A stretch of DNA of 53,819 nucleotides from Dyella_B sp035486915 (GCF_035486915.1 NZ_DATHMR010000102.1:1-53819), one strand, 5' to 3'. Positions 6,330 through 15,804 are shown, counted from the stretch's first letter. Notes: generated by a model from the sequence alone, not told the origin. Translations and numbers: made by a program.

Positions 6330-8496
6330 TTTTCTCACCCATGAACAGGCCGCTGCTAACAAATCGGTATGTGTTTCTGCCGGCTTCCTTAGCCAGGTAG
6401 AGCGCCTCGTCTGCGAGTTTCATCAATGCGTCCTGGGTTGCCGATCCTTTGAAGAAGACAGCACCCATACTGATGTGCACGTCGATGCAATGGCCGCCAG
6501 TGCGCACGGCCACGTGTAACTTTTCCCACAATGTGCGTACGAATGTCTCGGCAGCAATCTCTACGCTCACGTGATCGCACAGGATTACGAACTCGTCGCC
6601 ACCTATGCGTGCAACGACCGCGCCATCGTGCATGAAGCTTTGCAGGCAGCGCCCTACTTCGGCCAATACGAGATCGCCGGCGGCGTGACCGTAGGTATCG
6701 TTGATGGATTTGAAATTGTCGATGTCGAGCACCGCCATCAGCACGGGCGCCCGGCGCTGGCATGTCTGTCTTAACAGCGTGGCGGACTGTTCGTTGAAGT
6801 AACGGCGATTGGCCAGGCCCGTCAGTGCGTCCTGATGAGCCAGCCGAAGCAGTTCGCGCTCCACATTTTTGATGTGCGTGATTTCGGTGGTCAGCGCGTA
6901 CACGCCACGAACATGACCCTTGGAGTCCTTGTCGGGCACATAATGCGTCTGGAAGTGAAGAAGCCTGTTCCGATAGGTGGCCTCGTATTCGAACCACACG
7001 GATTCACCTGCGTACGCGCGATCCAGGTATTCCTTGAGTTGATCGTAAAGCGTCGGCCCGCGCACTTCCTTGACCGTCTTTCCGATCATTTCCGTGGGGG
7101 CTTCGCCGGATACCTGTTCGACGAAGCGGTTGACGTACGTGTAGCGCTCGCACAGATCGATACGTGCAATGATCGCGGGCACGTTGTCGGTGATGGTGCG
7201 CAGCTGCGCCTGACTTTCCGTCAACGCTTGCTGTATCTGCACACGTTGCGTGACATCTCTGCCCGTGTAGATGATTTCTGTGGTGCCGTCCCCATCCGGG
7301 CTTTCGACGAGTCGCGCGAATGCCTCAATCCAAAGATAGTGACCGGCGCGATGTTGCAGTCGATACGTTGCCGTGGTCGTACCGCCCAACCGGCGCAAAG
7401 TAGCGACCACGTCGGCAATGCGCTGCCGATCGTCGGGATGAATCAGATCAGGACGTGGCGCCATGAATTCCTCGACGTCCCACCCCAGCAGTTCCTTCAC
7501 GGATGGCGATACATAGCGACGGTCGCCATTGGGGCGAATGCGCATGACCAGATCGCCACTGTTGTCGGCGAGCATGCGATAACGAATTTCGCTGTCGCGA
7601 ACACGTACCTGCAGCCGATCCTGCTCGACCAATGCCAACGCTACCGGCAACGCAATGAGGCACGTGACACCGATGAAGACCTGCGCCATCACAACCTTCA
7701 ACGCAGGCGTTGCATCGTGCACGAGGTTGAACGGCCCAACGTCCAGTGCCGTAGCCGTACTGGTGATCAACGCGACAATGGCTATGCCGATCACCAGACC
7801 TGCAAAGCGATGGCGGAAGATCAGCAACAGCAATGGCGGATAGATCATGAACAGCAATGGGTATCGCGACACTGCAAATGCCACGAGGGATATCGCCGCC
7901 AGTAACAGCAGGTGCAAGACGAGTGACAAGGGCGTACTGGATGAATTGACCAGCCGGCTTCCGCGCGTCACGACAACAATGGATGTCGTTGCCGCGATGA
8001 TCATGCCCAACAAATGCGCTCGGAAAACCGTGTTGAAGCTTACCCAGAACGCCAGGTCGGGCCAGACGTGCGTGATCGCAGCGACCGCGAAGGCCGAAAG
8101 GCCGCAGGCGATTGCAGCACTGATCAGAGCGACGCGGGCCAGATCGGTAAAGCGCGTTTCCTGGGTGATGACAGGAAAGTGACGCCTGATGGCCAAAGTG
8201 ACCATTAGCGTCTCTCCGAGATTGCACAAGCCCAGTGCGAGGGACGGCAGGAACGCAAGGTTCCCGACGAATTCCCTAGCGGCGAAGTAGCCCAGAAAAC
8301 CGGCAATCAGCAAAGGCCAGGTTTCCCGCAGCGGCTTTCGAATCAGCAGCCCGATCATGGCTCCGTTTGTGAGCCACAGGCACGCTGGCGTGTGTGTATA
8401 GCGCGCCAACACAATGGCATACAGCGAAAGGACCCCGCTCAAGGCAAAGAGGCCCATCAGCTGCCAAACCATTCCTGGCGCACGCTTCAACGGCAT
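6316..8496 (-). CDS. MASE1-PAS-PAS-GGDEF diguanylate cyclase
   Basis: This encodes about 726 aa from the ATG at 8496; the frame is open to 8631 but the hydrophobic sensor begins after this Met. Domain order: an integral-membrane MASE1-like sensor of about eight to ten helices (residues 1-300), two PAS domains (about 310-560, including HPDDR and a YTGRDVTQR end), then GGDEF (about 565-715) with an intact GGDEF motif. The RxxD inhibitory site before GGDEF is not seen, so product feedback there is unlikely. It makes cyclic di-GMP in response to an unknown membrane signal, and it overlaps the EAL gene, giving a synthesis/degradation pair. Confidence 0.88.
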   Translation of the reverse strand: MPLKRAPGMVWQLMGLFALSGVLSLYAIVLARYTHTPACLWLTNGAMIGLLIRKPLRETWPLLIAGFLGYFAAREFVGNLAFLPSLALGLCNLGETLMVTLAIRRHFPVITQETRFTDLARVALISAAIACGLSAFAVAAITHVWPDLAFWVSFNTVFRAHLLGMIIAATTSIVVVTRGSRLVNSSSTPLSLVLHLLLLAAISLVAFAVSRYPLLFMIYPPLLLLIFRHRFAGLVIGIAIVALITSTATALDVGPFNLVHDATPALKVVMAQVFIGVTCLIALPVALALVEQDRLQVRVRDSEIRYRMLADNSGDLVMRIRPNGDRRYVSPSVKELLGWDVEEFMAPRPDLIHPDDRQRIADVVATLRRLGGTTTATYRLQHRAGHYLWIEAFARLVESPDGDGTTEIIYTGRDVTQRVQIQQALTESQAQLRTITDNVPAIIARIDLCERYTYVNRFVEQVSGEAPTEMIGKTVKEVRGPTLYDQLKEYLDRAYAGESVWFEYEATYRNRLLHFQTHYVPDKDSKGHVRGVYALTTEITHIKNVERELLRLAHQDALTGLANRRYFNEQSATLLRQTCQRRAPVLMAVLDIDNFKSINDTYGHAAGDLVLAEVGRCLQSFMHDGAVVARIGGDEFVILCDHVSVEIAAETFVRTLWEKLHVAVRTGGHCIDVHISMGAVFFKGSATQDALMKLADEALYLAKEAGRNTYRFVSSGLFMGEKNGNM

Positions 8497-8521
8497 TGTT
8501 AGATCCCGGATTCCCTTTTTT

Positions 8522-8564
8522 GGCAGTCGTAGCTGCCGTGCAGTCTTGTTACCTAAGCAAGACT
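8522..8564 (-). promoter_or_regulatory. Hairpin-rich leader of the GGDEF gene
   Basis: Two adjacent inverted repeats, GGCAG/CTGCC (8522-8537) and AGTCTTG/CAAGACT (8542-8564), lie just upstream of the cyclase start. I searched by eye for a GEMM-type c-di-GMP riboswitch and did not find its conserved core. They could be a structured 5' leader or chance palindromes. Confidence 0.25.
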
Positions 8565-8736
8565 TCTGCCATAGGCCGGGATGTAAGGCTTGGGTGTGCC
8601 GGGACAGCTTGTAGAAGGGTTCGCTTAACAAACCGCGTTCAGCTTCAGCAGCCGGGCACCGGCAGCTGTGATGTGTTCGCCCCTTCTTAATGTATAGATC
8701 AACCCGGGCGATTTTCTTTCATTCTTCAGTGCACGC

Positions 8737-9771
8737 TTATTGGCCACTCTTGTGCGCAGTCAGACCGAGAAGAAAGGCTTGTGTTTGCTTTAGCGCTTCG
8801 TTCGATTCCGGCAGGGCCAAGTCGAATTGGTATTCGTGATCCAGCGCCGGGGTGTGCGACGCGGGATAAAACAGTGTTTCGACATGCACGCCCTGATGCC
8901 GCAGCGCATCGGCCAGCGCGTAGGACTGTGGCGCCAGCACGTCGATGTTGCCGACACTGATAAAGCTTGCAGGGAACTCAGGCGTGACATGCGGGACGAT
9001 GGAGAAAGCATCCAACATCGACACCGGCGGATTCAGCGAGCCGAAGTACGACCATATGAAAGTGCGTGCGAGCTTCGATGATGAGGCCTCCGACACGATC
9101 ACGCGGCCATCATACGGACCACAAAACAACACTGTGCCCAAGAGCTGCGAGCGAGCAATACCGGGATGTATACCCATTGCCCTCGCATAGACGGGCGATG
9201 AAACAAGTAGAGCGATCTGCGCCGCCAGCTGAGCGCCCGCAGAATCGCCTGCAAGAATGAACCGATTGCGATCCAGGTGCAGTTGCGCAGCGTTGTCGGA
9301 AAGGAACGTTAATGCATGGTTGAGCGCAACGACCGGCACCGGATACGGATGTTCCGGAGCTAGCGGATAGTCCACTGCAACCACCGCATAACCGCCCGCG
9401 GCGAGAATGCGGGCGTAATTCGCCATTTCCATGCGGCTTCCTGCGATATACCCGCCTCCATGTATCCAGAAAACGACGGGCAACGCATGACCGTCAAGTG
9501 CAACGGGGCGATAGATATCCAACAGCGCGTTCGGATCGTTGGCGTTGTATTGGATAGCAGCCTGCGTGCGAATGCCCGGAGGCACGCGATGGCTCAACGC
9601 TGCGTTGCCATCGATACCATCGCGACTAAATTCCCGGCGAATGATAAGCACCGATGGCCATGGACTGCATTTGAATGCAGCGAATGCGGCGATAGCTACG
9701 ATCGCCAGCAAGATCAGAAGACCCACCAACACGCGCGATAAGCGATGCCTGGTTGAGCCAACTGCGGTCAT
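8737..9771 (-). CDS. Membrane-anchored alpha/beta hydrolase (HSL-type esterase)
   Basis: This is 344 aa. One hydrophobic helix at residues 12-33 should anchor or export the enzyme, followed by an alpha/beta-hydrolase of the hormone-sensitive-lipase/BD-FAE type. The oxyanion motif HGGG is at 104-107, the nucleophile Ser177 is in GDSAG, a catalytic Asp is in GNIDVLAP, and His is in the LDHEYQF region. It probably hydrolyses short acyl esters facing the periplasm. It stands alone, with the 9941-10047 repeat element upstream. Confidence 0.82.
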   Translation of the reverse strand: MTAVGSTRHRLSRVLVGLLILLAIVAIAAFAAFKCSPWPSVLIIRREFSRDGIDGNAALSHRVPPGIRTQAAIQYNANDPNALLDIYRPVALDGHALPVVFWIHGGGYIAGSRMEMANYARILAAGGYAVVAVDYPLAPEHPYPVPVVALNHALTFLSDNAAQLHLDRNRFILAGDSAGAQLAAQIALLVSSPVYARAMGIHPGIARSQLLGTVLFCGPYDGRVIVSEASSSKLARTFIWSYFGSLNPPVSMLDAFSIVPHVTPEFPASFISVGNIDVLAPQSYALADALRHQGVHVETLFYPASHTPALDHEYQFDLALPESNEALKQTQAFLLGLTAHKSGQ

Positions 9772-9940
9772 GACGGGACCTCGCTAGCGACATATTGCAC
9801 GTTGTGTATAAGGAGCCTTGGTTTTTTCGCCGGCGGCGAATTGACTCAGACTCGGAAGGTTCTTATTTAAGCGCAAAGTGCTCCTGTCCCAAAGAGCAAT
9901 AGGTGTCCATGCAAATACGGTCAAACTTGGACCTGCGTAA

Positions 9941-10047
9941 TCGTCATTCCGGCGAAAGCCGGAAGCGCTTTACAACGGCGCATGCCGGTCATCTAGTGCC
10001 TTCCGGACTTTACGGTCGCTGGATTCCGGCTTTCGCCGGCATGACGA
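9941..10047. repeat. REP/BIME-like palindromic element (107 bp)
   Basis: Two 24-base arms (9941-9964 and 10024-10047) are inverted copies with a single mismatch, and each folds on itself (TTCCGGC GAAA GCCGGAA). Outer ends read TCGTCAT...ATGACGA. The structure matches bacterial interspersed REP doublets. Related single or double palindromes occur at 31185, 39211 and 40206. It occupies most of the otherwise empty interval 9772-10076; the rest of that interval holds only a short TTCGCC/GGCGAA palindrome near 9826. Confidence 0.85.
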
Positions 10048-10076
10048 CAAGGCAAGTTTGAGCCGCGACAGTTCAA

Positions 10077-10661
10077 TCATCGAACACGCGTAAAGTGCAT
10101 CACCCAATTCGTTTCCCATGTTTTTCCACCGTCAGGTGAGTAAGCCTGTTCCCATTGCGCGGAGTCGGCGGTGATATGCGACCAGACAAAACGTACGCGG
10201 ATGGGTTTTCCGTTGAGGGTGTCGTTTGCATAGAACGTTCCAACCCCATTGACGAAATTGCCTTTGACCGGCGGATCGAGAGCGGCAAACGGTTCGCGGC
10301 TGTCCAGCCACCAAATGGCCCATTGGCCGGATACCGGATCGTAAGAACGCAATCCGACGCCCTTATAACTTCCGCTGGGCTTGTTGATGACGTTGTCGTC
10401 GACGTTGGAGTACCCGTTCATCAGTTTGTGCATGCTGCAGGTGCCGTCGAATTCCACCCAGTCGTGGCTGCCGGCCAGACGCGCCTTCAATTGGCGGTGC
10501 TCGACATGCCAATCGCCTACCAGAAAGTCGAAATCGTGCAGATGTGTGAGGTTGGGTGCCGATTGCACCGGCTTGGGCGCGTCCTGGGATGCGTGGGCGG
10601 GCGTGGCAGATATGAAAGAAACAAGCGCTGCAGCGATCAATACGGTGTGCAAGGATGTCAT
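10077..10661 (-). CDS. Secreted DUF1579-like protein
   Basis: This encodes 194 aa from the ATG at 10661, supported by GGAGC upstream. The first 25 residues form a Sec signal peptide with an Ala-rich cleavage region (ATPAHAS). The mature part begins LHDFDFLVGDW, the hallmark opening of DUF1579/lipocalin-like proteins, and keeps the W-rich strands (QWAIWWLD, AQWEQAYSPDGGKTWETNW). It is likely periplasmic or outer-membrane-associated and ligand-binding; no enzymatic residues are evident. It is divergent from the membrane gene at 10906. Confidence 0.75.
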   Translation of the reverse strand: MTSLHTVLIAAALVSFISATPAHASQDAPKPVQSAPNLTHLHDFDFLVGDWHVEHRQLKARLAGSHDWVEFDGTCSMHKLMNGYSNVDDNVINKPSGSYKGVGLRSYDPVSGQWAIWWLDSREPFAALDPPVKGNFVNGVGTFYANDTLNGKPIRVRFVWSHITADSAQWEQAYSPDGGKTWETNWVMHFTRVR

Positions 10662-10905
10662 GGCAATGCTCCGTCGGTGGTGTCGAGGCGAGCATGACGT
10701 ACAAAACATGTCAGAGCATGTCATGTATTTCCGTTGACGATCGAAGGGCGCTTTGGCATTGGCATGGAACGCTCAATTGGCTCTTGCAGGTTTCGGGCTT
10801 TCTGGCGTGAATGGCTGGCAGGCGGCGAAACAAAAAGCCACATCACGACACGCTGTACATCCACGACGGTTGTCCCTTTCAACGATTGGAACAGGAGCGT
10901 TGGAT

Positions 10906-11718
10906 ATGCGCATCATGGGTATGGGTCATCTGGCGTTTGCCTTGACGATGATCGCACTGGGTTTGCTTGGACTTTTCGCCGGTGACTTCGCGCTGGTCTG
11001 GCAACCCGTTCCGCCAGACATTCCGGGCCGCACCATACTCGCCTGCATGTCGGGCGCGCTCATGGGTGTCATGGGCGTAGGTGTGTTGATCAAACGGACG
11101 GCCGTGCCTGCGGCGTTTGCCCTGACGATTTACACATTTCTCTGGGTGATGCTGTTGCACGTGCCCCATCTGATCGCTACGCCCTCGCAGGTGGGAAATT
11201 GGGGCGCATGCGGCGAGATTGTCGTGCTGGTTGCTGGCGCGTGGATTCTTTACGCGTCGTTGGCGACACCGGCCGATAAGCCTTATTTTCAAGCCTTATG
11301 CAGCGCAAAAGCCGTCCGCGTCGCGCAGATGTCATTCGCTGTAGCCATACCCTTTGTAGGTGTCGAGCATTTTGTCTACGCGAAAGACACGGCTAATCTG
11401 GTGCCGTCGTGGTTGCCATTTCATTATGGCTGGGCGTATTTCACCGGTGCGGCGCACATCGCCGCGGGTATCGCGATTTTCTTCAATATTCTGCCGCGAT
11501 TGGCCGCTGCGCTCGAAACATGCATGATGGGCATCTTCACGGTGTTCGTCTGGATTCCCGTCGCGATAACTACACCACCGCAACGATTTACATGGACGGC
11601 ATTGTTGATGTCGGCCGTGATTACCGCCGGTGCGTGGATCGTTACCGATTCCTATCGGAAGATGCGCTGGTTTTCCTTCAACCGTTCGCGCAACCGGCTG
11701 GGTGAATGGGCAACCTGA
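10906..11718 (+). CDS. Multi-span membrane protein, DoxX-like
   Basis: This encodes 270 aa from the ATG at 10906, chosen for the AGGAGC site upstream; the frame is open to 10753 but that part does not look coding. About seven hydrophobic helices make it an inner-membrane protein. The spacing of helices and the short charged loops resemble DoxX/DUF-type quinone-related or unknown membrane proteins, but I see no diagnostic motif, so the family call is weak. It ends in a Trp- and Arg-rich cytosolic tail, and a 13-base palindrome follows the stop. Confidence 0.65.
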   Translation: MRIMGMGHLAFALTMIALGLLGLFAGDFALVWQPVPPDIPGRTILACMSGALMGVMGVGVLIKRTAVPAAFALTIYTFLWVMLLHVPHLIATPSQVGNWGACGEIVVLVAGAWILYASLATPADKPYFQALCSAKAVRVAQMSFAVAIPFVGVEHFVYAKDTANLVPSWLPFHYGWAYFTGAAHIAAGIAIFFNILPRLAAALETCMMGIFTVFVWIPVAITTPPQRFTWTALLMSAVITAGAWIVTDSYRKMRWFSFNRSRNRLGEWAT

Positions 11719-11732
11719 CGCCGCAAGGGACA

Positions 11733-11760
11733 CGAAAGGGCCGCAAATGCGGCCCTTTCG
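11733..11760 (+). terminator. Strong hairpin after the membrane gene
   Basis: Perfect 13-base arms (CGAAAGGGCCGCA and its complement) are separated by two bases, 14 bases after the stop. There is no long T-run, so it may be a terminator of intermediate strength or an mRNA-stabilising stem. Confidence 0.7.
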
Positions 11761-11832
11761 CTATACGCGATCGGGATGGTGCCGGATACAAATAAGCGAC
11801 ATCCATGTCATCTAAGGTATGTAGACTGGCAA

Positions 11833-11852
11833 CCCGTCACCCACCAGACGGG
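11833..11852 (+). promoter_or_regulatory. Small hairpin in the kup leader
   Basis: CCCGTC and GACGGG pair around an 8-base loop, ending 11 bases before the kup start and thus close to its ribosome-binding region. It could limit initiation. This is weak evidence. Confidence 0.25.
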
Positions 11853-11863
11853 CCGTTTGCGCC

Positions 11864-13741
11864 ATGACCACGGAAAATCCTTCCGCTCCCTGGAAGAAGC
11901 CCGCCCTGTTTGCAGCCAGCGTCGGCGCCTTGGGCGTCGTGTTCGGCGATATCGGCACGAGCCCGCTTTATACATTCAAGACTGTTCTGGACATGACGGG
12001 CGGTAATAACGCGCCAACGATTTATGGCGTTATCTCGCTGCTGATCTGGACGTTGATTATCGTCACGACGATCAAATACGCCAACTTCGCGATGCGCATC
12101 GACAACGATGGCGAAGGCGGCATCCTTGCGTTGATGGCGCTGCTTGGCGTGAAGCGACGCAAGCGTCCGCTGATTGTCGCGGCAGGCCTATTCGGTGCGG
12201 CGCTCATTTATGGCGACGGTGCGATTACGCCGGCGATCTCGGTGCTTTCTGCGCTGGAGGGTTTGAACATTGTCGCGCCATCGCTGCATCACTACGTGTT
12301 GCCGCTGACGGTTCTCATACTGTTTGCGTTGTTTGCCGTGCAGCCGGCCGGCACGGCAAGGATCGGCCGTGCGTTCGGCCCCATCATGGCGATATGGTTT
12401 TTGACGATGGCGTTGCTTGGCCTGTGGGGCGTCGTGAAGCATCCGGCCATCTTGTGGGCGCTTAATCCGTATTACGCCTTCCACTACCTGTTGCACAGCG
12501 GGGCGGCCGGCTTCCTTGTGCTGGGCGGCGTGTTTCTTTGCGTGACGGGTGCCGAAGCGCTCTATGCGGACATGGGGCACTTCGGCGCGGGTCCGATCAA
12601 ACTTGCGTGGTCGACACTGGTTTTCCCGAGCCTTGTGCTGAATTACGCAGGCCAAGGCGCCATTGTGCTTGCCGGTGCACCGACCGAAGGCAACATTTTC
12701 TATCGCCTGTGTCCCGCATCGCTGACGCTCCCGCTGATCATCCTGTCGACGATAGCGACGATCATCGCGAGTCAGTCAATCATTACCGGCGCGTTTTCGA
12801 TGACGCGCCAGGCGATCCAGCTCGGCTGGATGCCGCGCCTGAAAGTGTCGCAAACGTCTGAAGAGGGTTACGGACAAATCTACGTCGGCGCCGTCAATTG
12901 GTTGTTGATGCTGGTGACGATTGGCCTGGCGCTGGGTTTTCGCAAATCCGACAACCTGGCTGCCGCTTACGGTATTGCCGTATCGGCGACGATGCTGATG
13001 ACCACCGCGTTGTTGTTCATCGCCATGCGCGAAATATGGAAGTGGAGTCTGCTTGCCAGCGGTCTTGTCGCGGGCGTGTTCTTCATTGTCGATGCATCGT
13101 TCTTTGCATCGAACATGATGAAACTCCTGGACGGCGGTTACGTGCCGCTGCTGCTTGCAGGGCTGGTGTACTCGGTCATGTACATCTGGCACCGCGGCGC
13201 CATGGCCGTGGCGCAGCGGCTCAGCGAAGATCCGGTTCCCGTCGATGCCTTTCTTGAAGATTTGCCGCATATGGGCATTACGCGTGTACCGGGCACTGCG
13301 GTCTTTCTCACGCGCGCGAAGGCGGTCACGCCGCCTGTCATGCAATGGTATGTGAAGCACAGCAAGGCGCTGCAGCAGAACGTGCTGGCGGTGACGCTGG
13401 ATATCGCATCGACACCGTGGGTGGCTGCGAAGAGCCGCGTGGCCCTGGCGGAGGTGGCGCCTAACTTCTGGTCGGTCACTGCAACGTTTGGATTTATGGA
13501 ACGACCCGATATGCCTGCGCTGATGGCGCAGATTCAAACGCATGGCTGTCCGATCGATCCCGCCAGGCTTTCGTATTTCATCGGTATCGAAAAGATTGTG
13601 CCGCGCGACGATCGCCACGGCTTGCCGGCATGGATCCGCGTGCCATTCACTACCTTCCTGCGCAACAGCGCACGTGTGACGGATTACCTGCGCATTCCCG
13701 CCAACCAGGTGGTGGATATCGGGCGGCAGGTTTCCATCTGA
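11864..13741 (+). CDS. kup: Kup potassium uptake protein
   Basis: This 625-aa inner-membrane protein is full length for the HAK/KUP/KT family. The N-terminal signature GVVFGDIGTSPLYTFK (about residues 24-39) is intact, followed by about twelve transmembrane helices to about residue 455 and a C-terminal cytosolic domain of about 170 aa. Kup carries out low-affinity, probably proton-coupled, K+ uptake. It is a single-gene unit with a short leader and no obvious ribosome site other than a weak purine stretch. Confidence 0.95.
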   Translation: MTTENPSAPWKKPALFAASVGALGVVFGDIGTSPLYTFKTVLDMTGGNNAPTIYGVISLLIWTLIIVTTIKYANFAMRIDNDGEGGILALMALLGVKRRKRPLIVAAGLFGAALIYGDGAITPAISVLSALEGLNIVAPSLHHYVLPLTVLILFALFAVQPAGTARIGRAFGPIMAIWFLTMALLGLWGVVKHPAILWALNPYYAFHYLLHSGAAGFLVLGGVFLCVTGAEALYADMGHFGAGPIKLAWSTLVFPSLVLNYAGQGAIVLAGAPTEGNIFYRLCPASLTLPLIILSTIATIIASQSIITGAFSMTRQAIQLGWMPRLKVSQTSEEGYGQIYVGAVNWLLMLVTIGLALGFRKSDNLAAAYGIAVSATMLMTTALLFIAMREIWKWSLLASGLVAGVFFIVDASFFASNMMKLLDGGYVPLLLAGLVYSVMYIWHRGAMAVAQRLSEDPVPVDAFLEDLPHMGITRVPGTAVFLTRAKAVTPPVMQWYVKHSKALQQNVLAVTLDIASTPWVAAKSRVALAEVAPNFWSVTATFGFMERPDMPALMAQIQTHGCPIDPARLSYFIGIEKIVPRDDRHGLPAWIRVPFTTFLRNSARVTDYLRIPANQVVDIGRQVSI

Positions 13742-14563
13742 TCGCCACACCGGGTCAGCCGATCATCGTATTGACGAAGTACGTTGCGTTCTGAGGGCAC
13801 GCGCGTAGCGCCAGCCAAGGCGCCGAGGCGTCAATCGGCATGACCCTCTGCGTCAGGCCGTCATAGTGGGCGCCCCTTGCGCGTGCCCGGTGACATGCCC
13901 AGCACGTCGCCAGTTTGCTGGATGACCGGTGAAATTCCACATCGGGTCATGCTTGCTGCGCAAACCAAGGAGGCTGTAGAAGCCTGCCACTCATCGATCG
14001 CCTTATCGCGGCGATTATCACGATGAGAATATTGCGAATAATTCTCATTAATAATCATGATTCATGGTAGCGAGCGGCTGTATTCGCCCTCCACATGAGA
14101 ATTTTTCTTTACGCAAGCTTGAAGACAGCCACGTGTTCACAGAGCGGCATCGCTATGCGGGACAGATGTTGCGTCGCATTTGGTCCGCGGTTTTTGTGCA
14201 TTTTGCCAGCGATAGCGACTCGCGTTGCTTATCGTTCTTCACGCATCGTGAGAACTTGCCAGGCGTGCATCGCCATGCCGAACAGGCGCATCTAAGAGCG
14301 ACAACGCGGTGGCATGCTCTTTGCCTTATTCCCAGTCAATCCGACAGACATAAACAACCACAGTGGGACGATCTGCCAAATCGTCCGGAAAGTACGGGCA
14401 AACGAGGAGACGAAGAAAATCATGTTGACAGCCACGCGACCCGATATGCAGTAGACCCACGGTAATGGGCGCATGACGACGCTTGTGCGTACATGGATCG
14501 AAGCTGACACGGATAGCGGTTCGATGAGTACGCATCGACGACGCCACCCATCACCAGGACCTC
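13742..14563. other. 820-bp interval without a convincing gene
   Basis: No frame here has both a ribosome site and family-like sequence. Short minus-strand frames at 13755-13940 and 14292-14510 contain some protein-like stretches (the second is hydrophobic, for example WQIVPLWLFMSVG), and may be decayed pieces of lost genes. The segment also holds a Fur-box-like palindrome at 14033-14047. Codon pattern and GC drop compared with kup and the cyclase gene on either side. Confidence 0.5.
14033..14047. promoter_or_regulatory. Fur-box-like site
   Basis: The 15-mer matches the 7-1-7 Fur palindrome TGAGAAT-N-ATTCTCA with one mismatch (minus-strand reading TGAGAATTATTCGCA). A further TGAGAAT half site at 14024-14030 pairs with ATTCTCA at 14041-14047, giving overlapping sites as is usual for Fur. 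No intact iron-related gene is next to it. Confidence 0.55.
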
Positions 14564-15733
14564 ATGATGCAGCTAAACATCGAGACACTGTCGTTTATCA
14601 ATGGCGGCCAGGCCCTGGTGCTTGCGCTGATGCTTTGGTACGGCACTCACGATGGCAGTCCTCATGCATTGAATGGGCTGCGCCTTCGTGCTGCTGCGTT
14701 ACTTCTGGAAGCCGTTGCTGCGTTTCTTCTTGCAGCGTCTCAATGGATTTCTCCGCTCGTACTTTTGTTGGTGGCCAATACCTGCAACCTCGCCGGTCAG
14801 GCGATGACGATTGTCGCCCTGCGCATGCTGTTGAAGCGGCCGTTGCGATGGCGCACCGCGCTGTTGTTGGGCGTTGCGGGCTGGCTTGGCGTTACATGGT
14901 TGAGCACGGCCCATCCCAACTATCTTCTGCGCGTGATGTTTGGCTCCATCATCATCGCCTGCAATACAGGATTGAACATCCAGGCACTATGGGGCGGATG
15001 TCGCAAGCGCGAGACGCGCGCGCAGTGTCTGTTGCTGTGGACATACTTCCTGGCAATCGCACTGTTGATATGGCGCAACGGCTCGCTGCTGATTCTGTCG
15101 ACGCCTCCGCAAGGCATCAGCTCCCCGTCGCCAGTGAATGTGATCTACGTGCTGATGCTCGGCATCCAGCCCTTGCTGGCGAGCGTCGGCTTTCTGCTGC
15201 TTTACAACGAGATTCTTCAGCGCGAGCTCTATGAGCTTGCGCGCATCGACCCGCTCACCGGCGTCATCAATCGGCTTGGGTTATTGGAAGCATCGCAAGT
15301 CCTGCTCGAACAAGCGCGCGCAAAGCAGGAGTCGATTGGCGTGCTGCTTATCGATGCCGATCACTTCAAGAGCATCAACGATCGCTTCGGTCATGACGAC
15401 GGCGATCGGGTGCTGCTGGAACTTGTCGCCAACATCCGCTGCATGCTACGCGGAGGAGATATGGTTGGACGCGTCGGCGGCGAGGAATTTCTCGTGCTGT
15501 CTCCTTCCGTCAAGGCACCCGATTTGTTGGCGCTCGCCGAGCGCATTCGCTCGGCGATCGAGCGAACGTCGTTCCACATCGCCGGACAGGCTTATGCGCT
15601 CACCGTGTCCATCGGTGCGGCCATTGCCGAAGCGCACGAACCGGACATGATGGCTGCTCGGCGACGAGCCGACGTTGCGCTTTACGATGCTAAACGCGCT
15701 GGCCGCAATTGCGTGATGATTGCGGCGCAATAG
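14564..15733 (+). CDS. Membrane-bound GGDEF diguanylate cyclase
   Basis: This is 389 aa with AGGA upstream of the ATG-ATG start. About six to seven transmembrane helices (residues 10-215) form a membrane sensor resembling small unnamed 6TM cyclase inputs, followed by a GGDEF domain (about 225-385). The active-site loop is GGEEF at 305-309, and an inhibitory site RGGD lies at 296-299, at the spacing used for product inhibition. It should therefore make cyclic di-GMP with feedback control, unlike the MASE1 cyclase at 6316. Confidence 0.9.
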   Translation: MMQLNIETLSFINGGQALVLALMLWYGTHDGSPHALNGLRLRAAALLLEAVAAFLLAASQWISPLVLLLVANTCNLAGQAMTIVALRMLLKRPLRWRTALLLGVAGWLGVTWLSTAHPNYLLRVMFGSIIIACNTGLNIQALWGGCRKRETRAQCLLLWTYFLAIALLIWRNGSLLILSTPPQGISSPSPVNVIYVLMLGIQPLLASVGFLLLYNEILQRELYELARIDPLTGVINRLGLLEASQVLLEQARAKQESIGVLLIDADHFKSINDRFGHDDGDRVLLELVANIRCMLRGGDMVGRVGGEEFLVLSPSVKAPDLLALAERIRSAIERTSFHIAGQAYALTVSIGAAIAEAHEPDMMAARRRADVALYDAKRAGRNCVMIAAQ

Positions 15734-15804
15734 TCGCTGATAGGGTGAACCGCAAGCGATTCCTTACGCGCACGCTTGACGCCATTTATGGCAGCTCGGA
15801 ACGG

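Noticed and set aside
6835..7905. 356-codon plus-strand frame opposite the GGDEF gene
   Set aside because: Shadow of the PAS/MASE1 region; no start signal or recognisable domain.
8497..8736. Possible c-di-GMP (GEMM) riboswitch before the MASE1-GGDEF gene
   Set aside because: Two hairpins are present, but the conserved GEMM core and its GNRA-tetraloop/receptor arrangement are not found by eye.
12776..13750. 324-codon minus-strand frame opposite kup
   Set aside because: Antisense shadow of a clear Kup gene; composition is His/Arg-rich and unlike a protein family.
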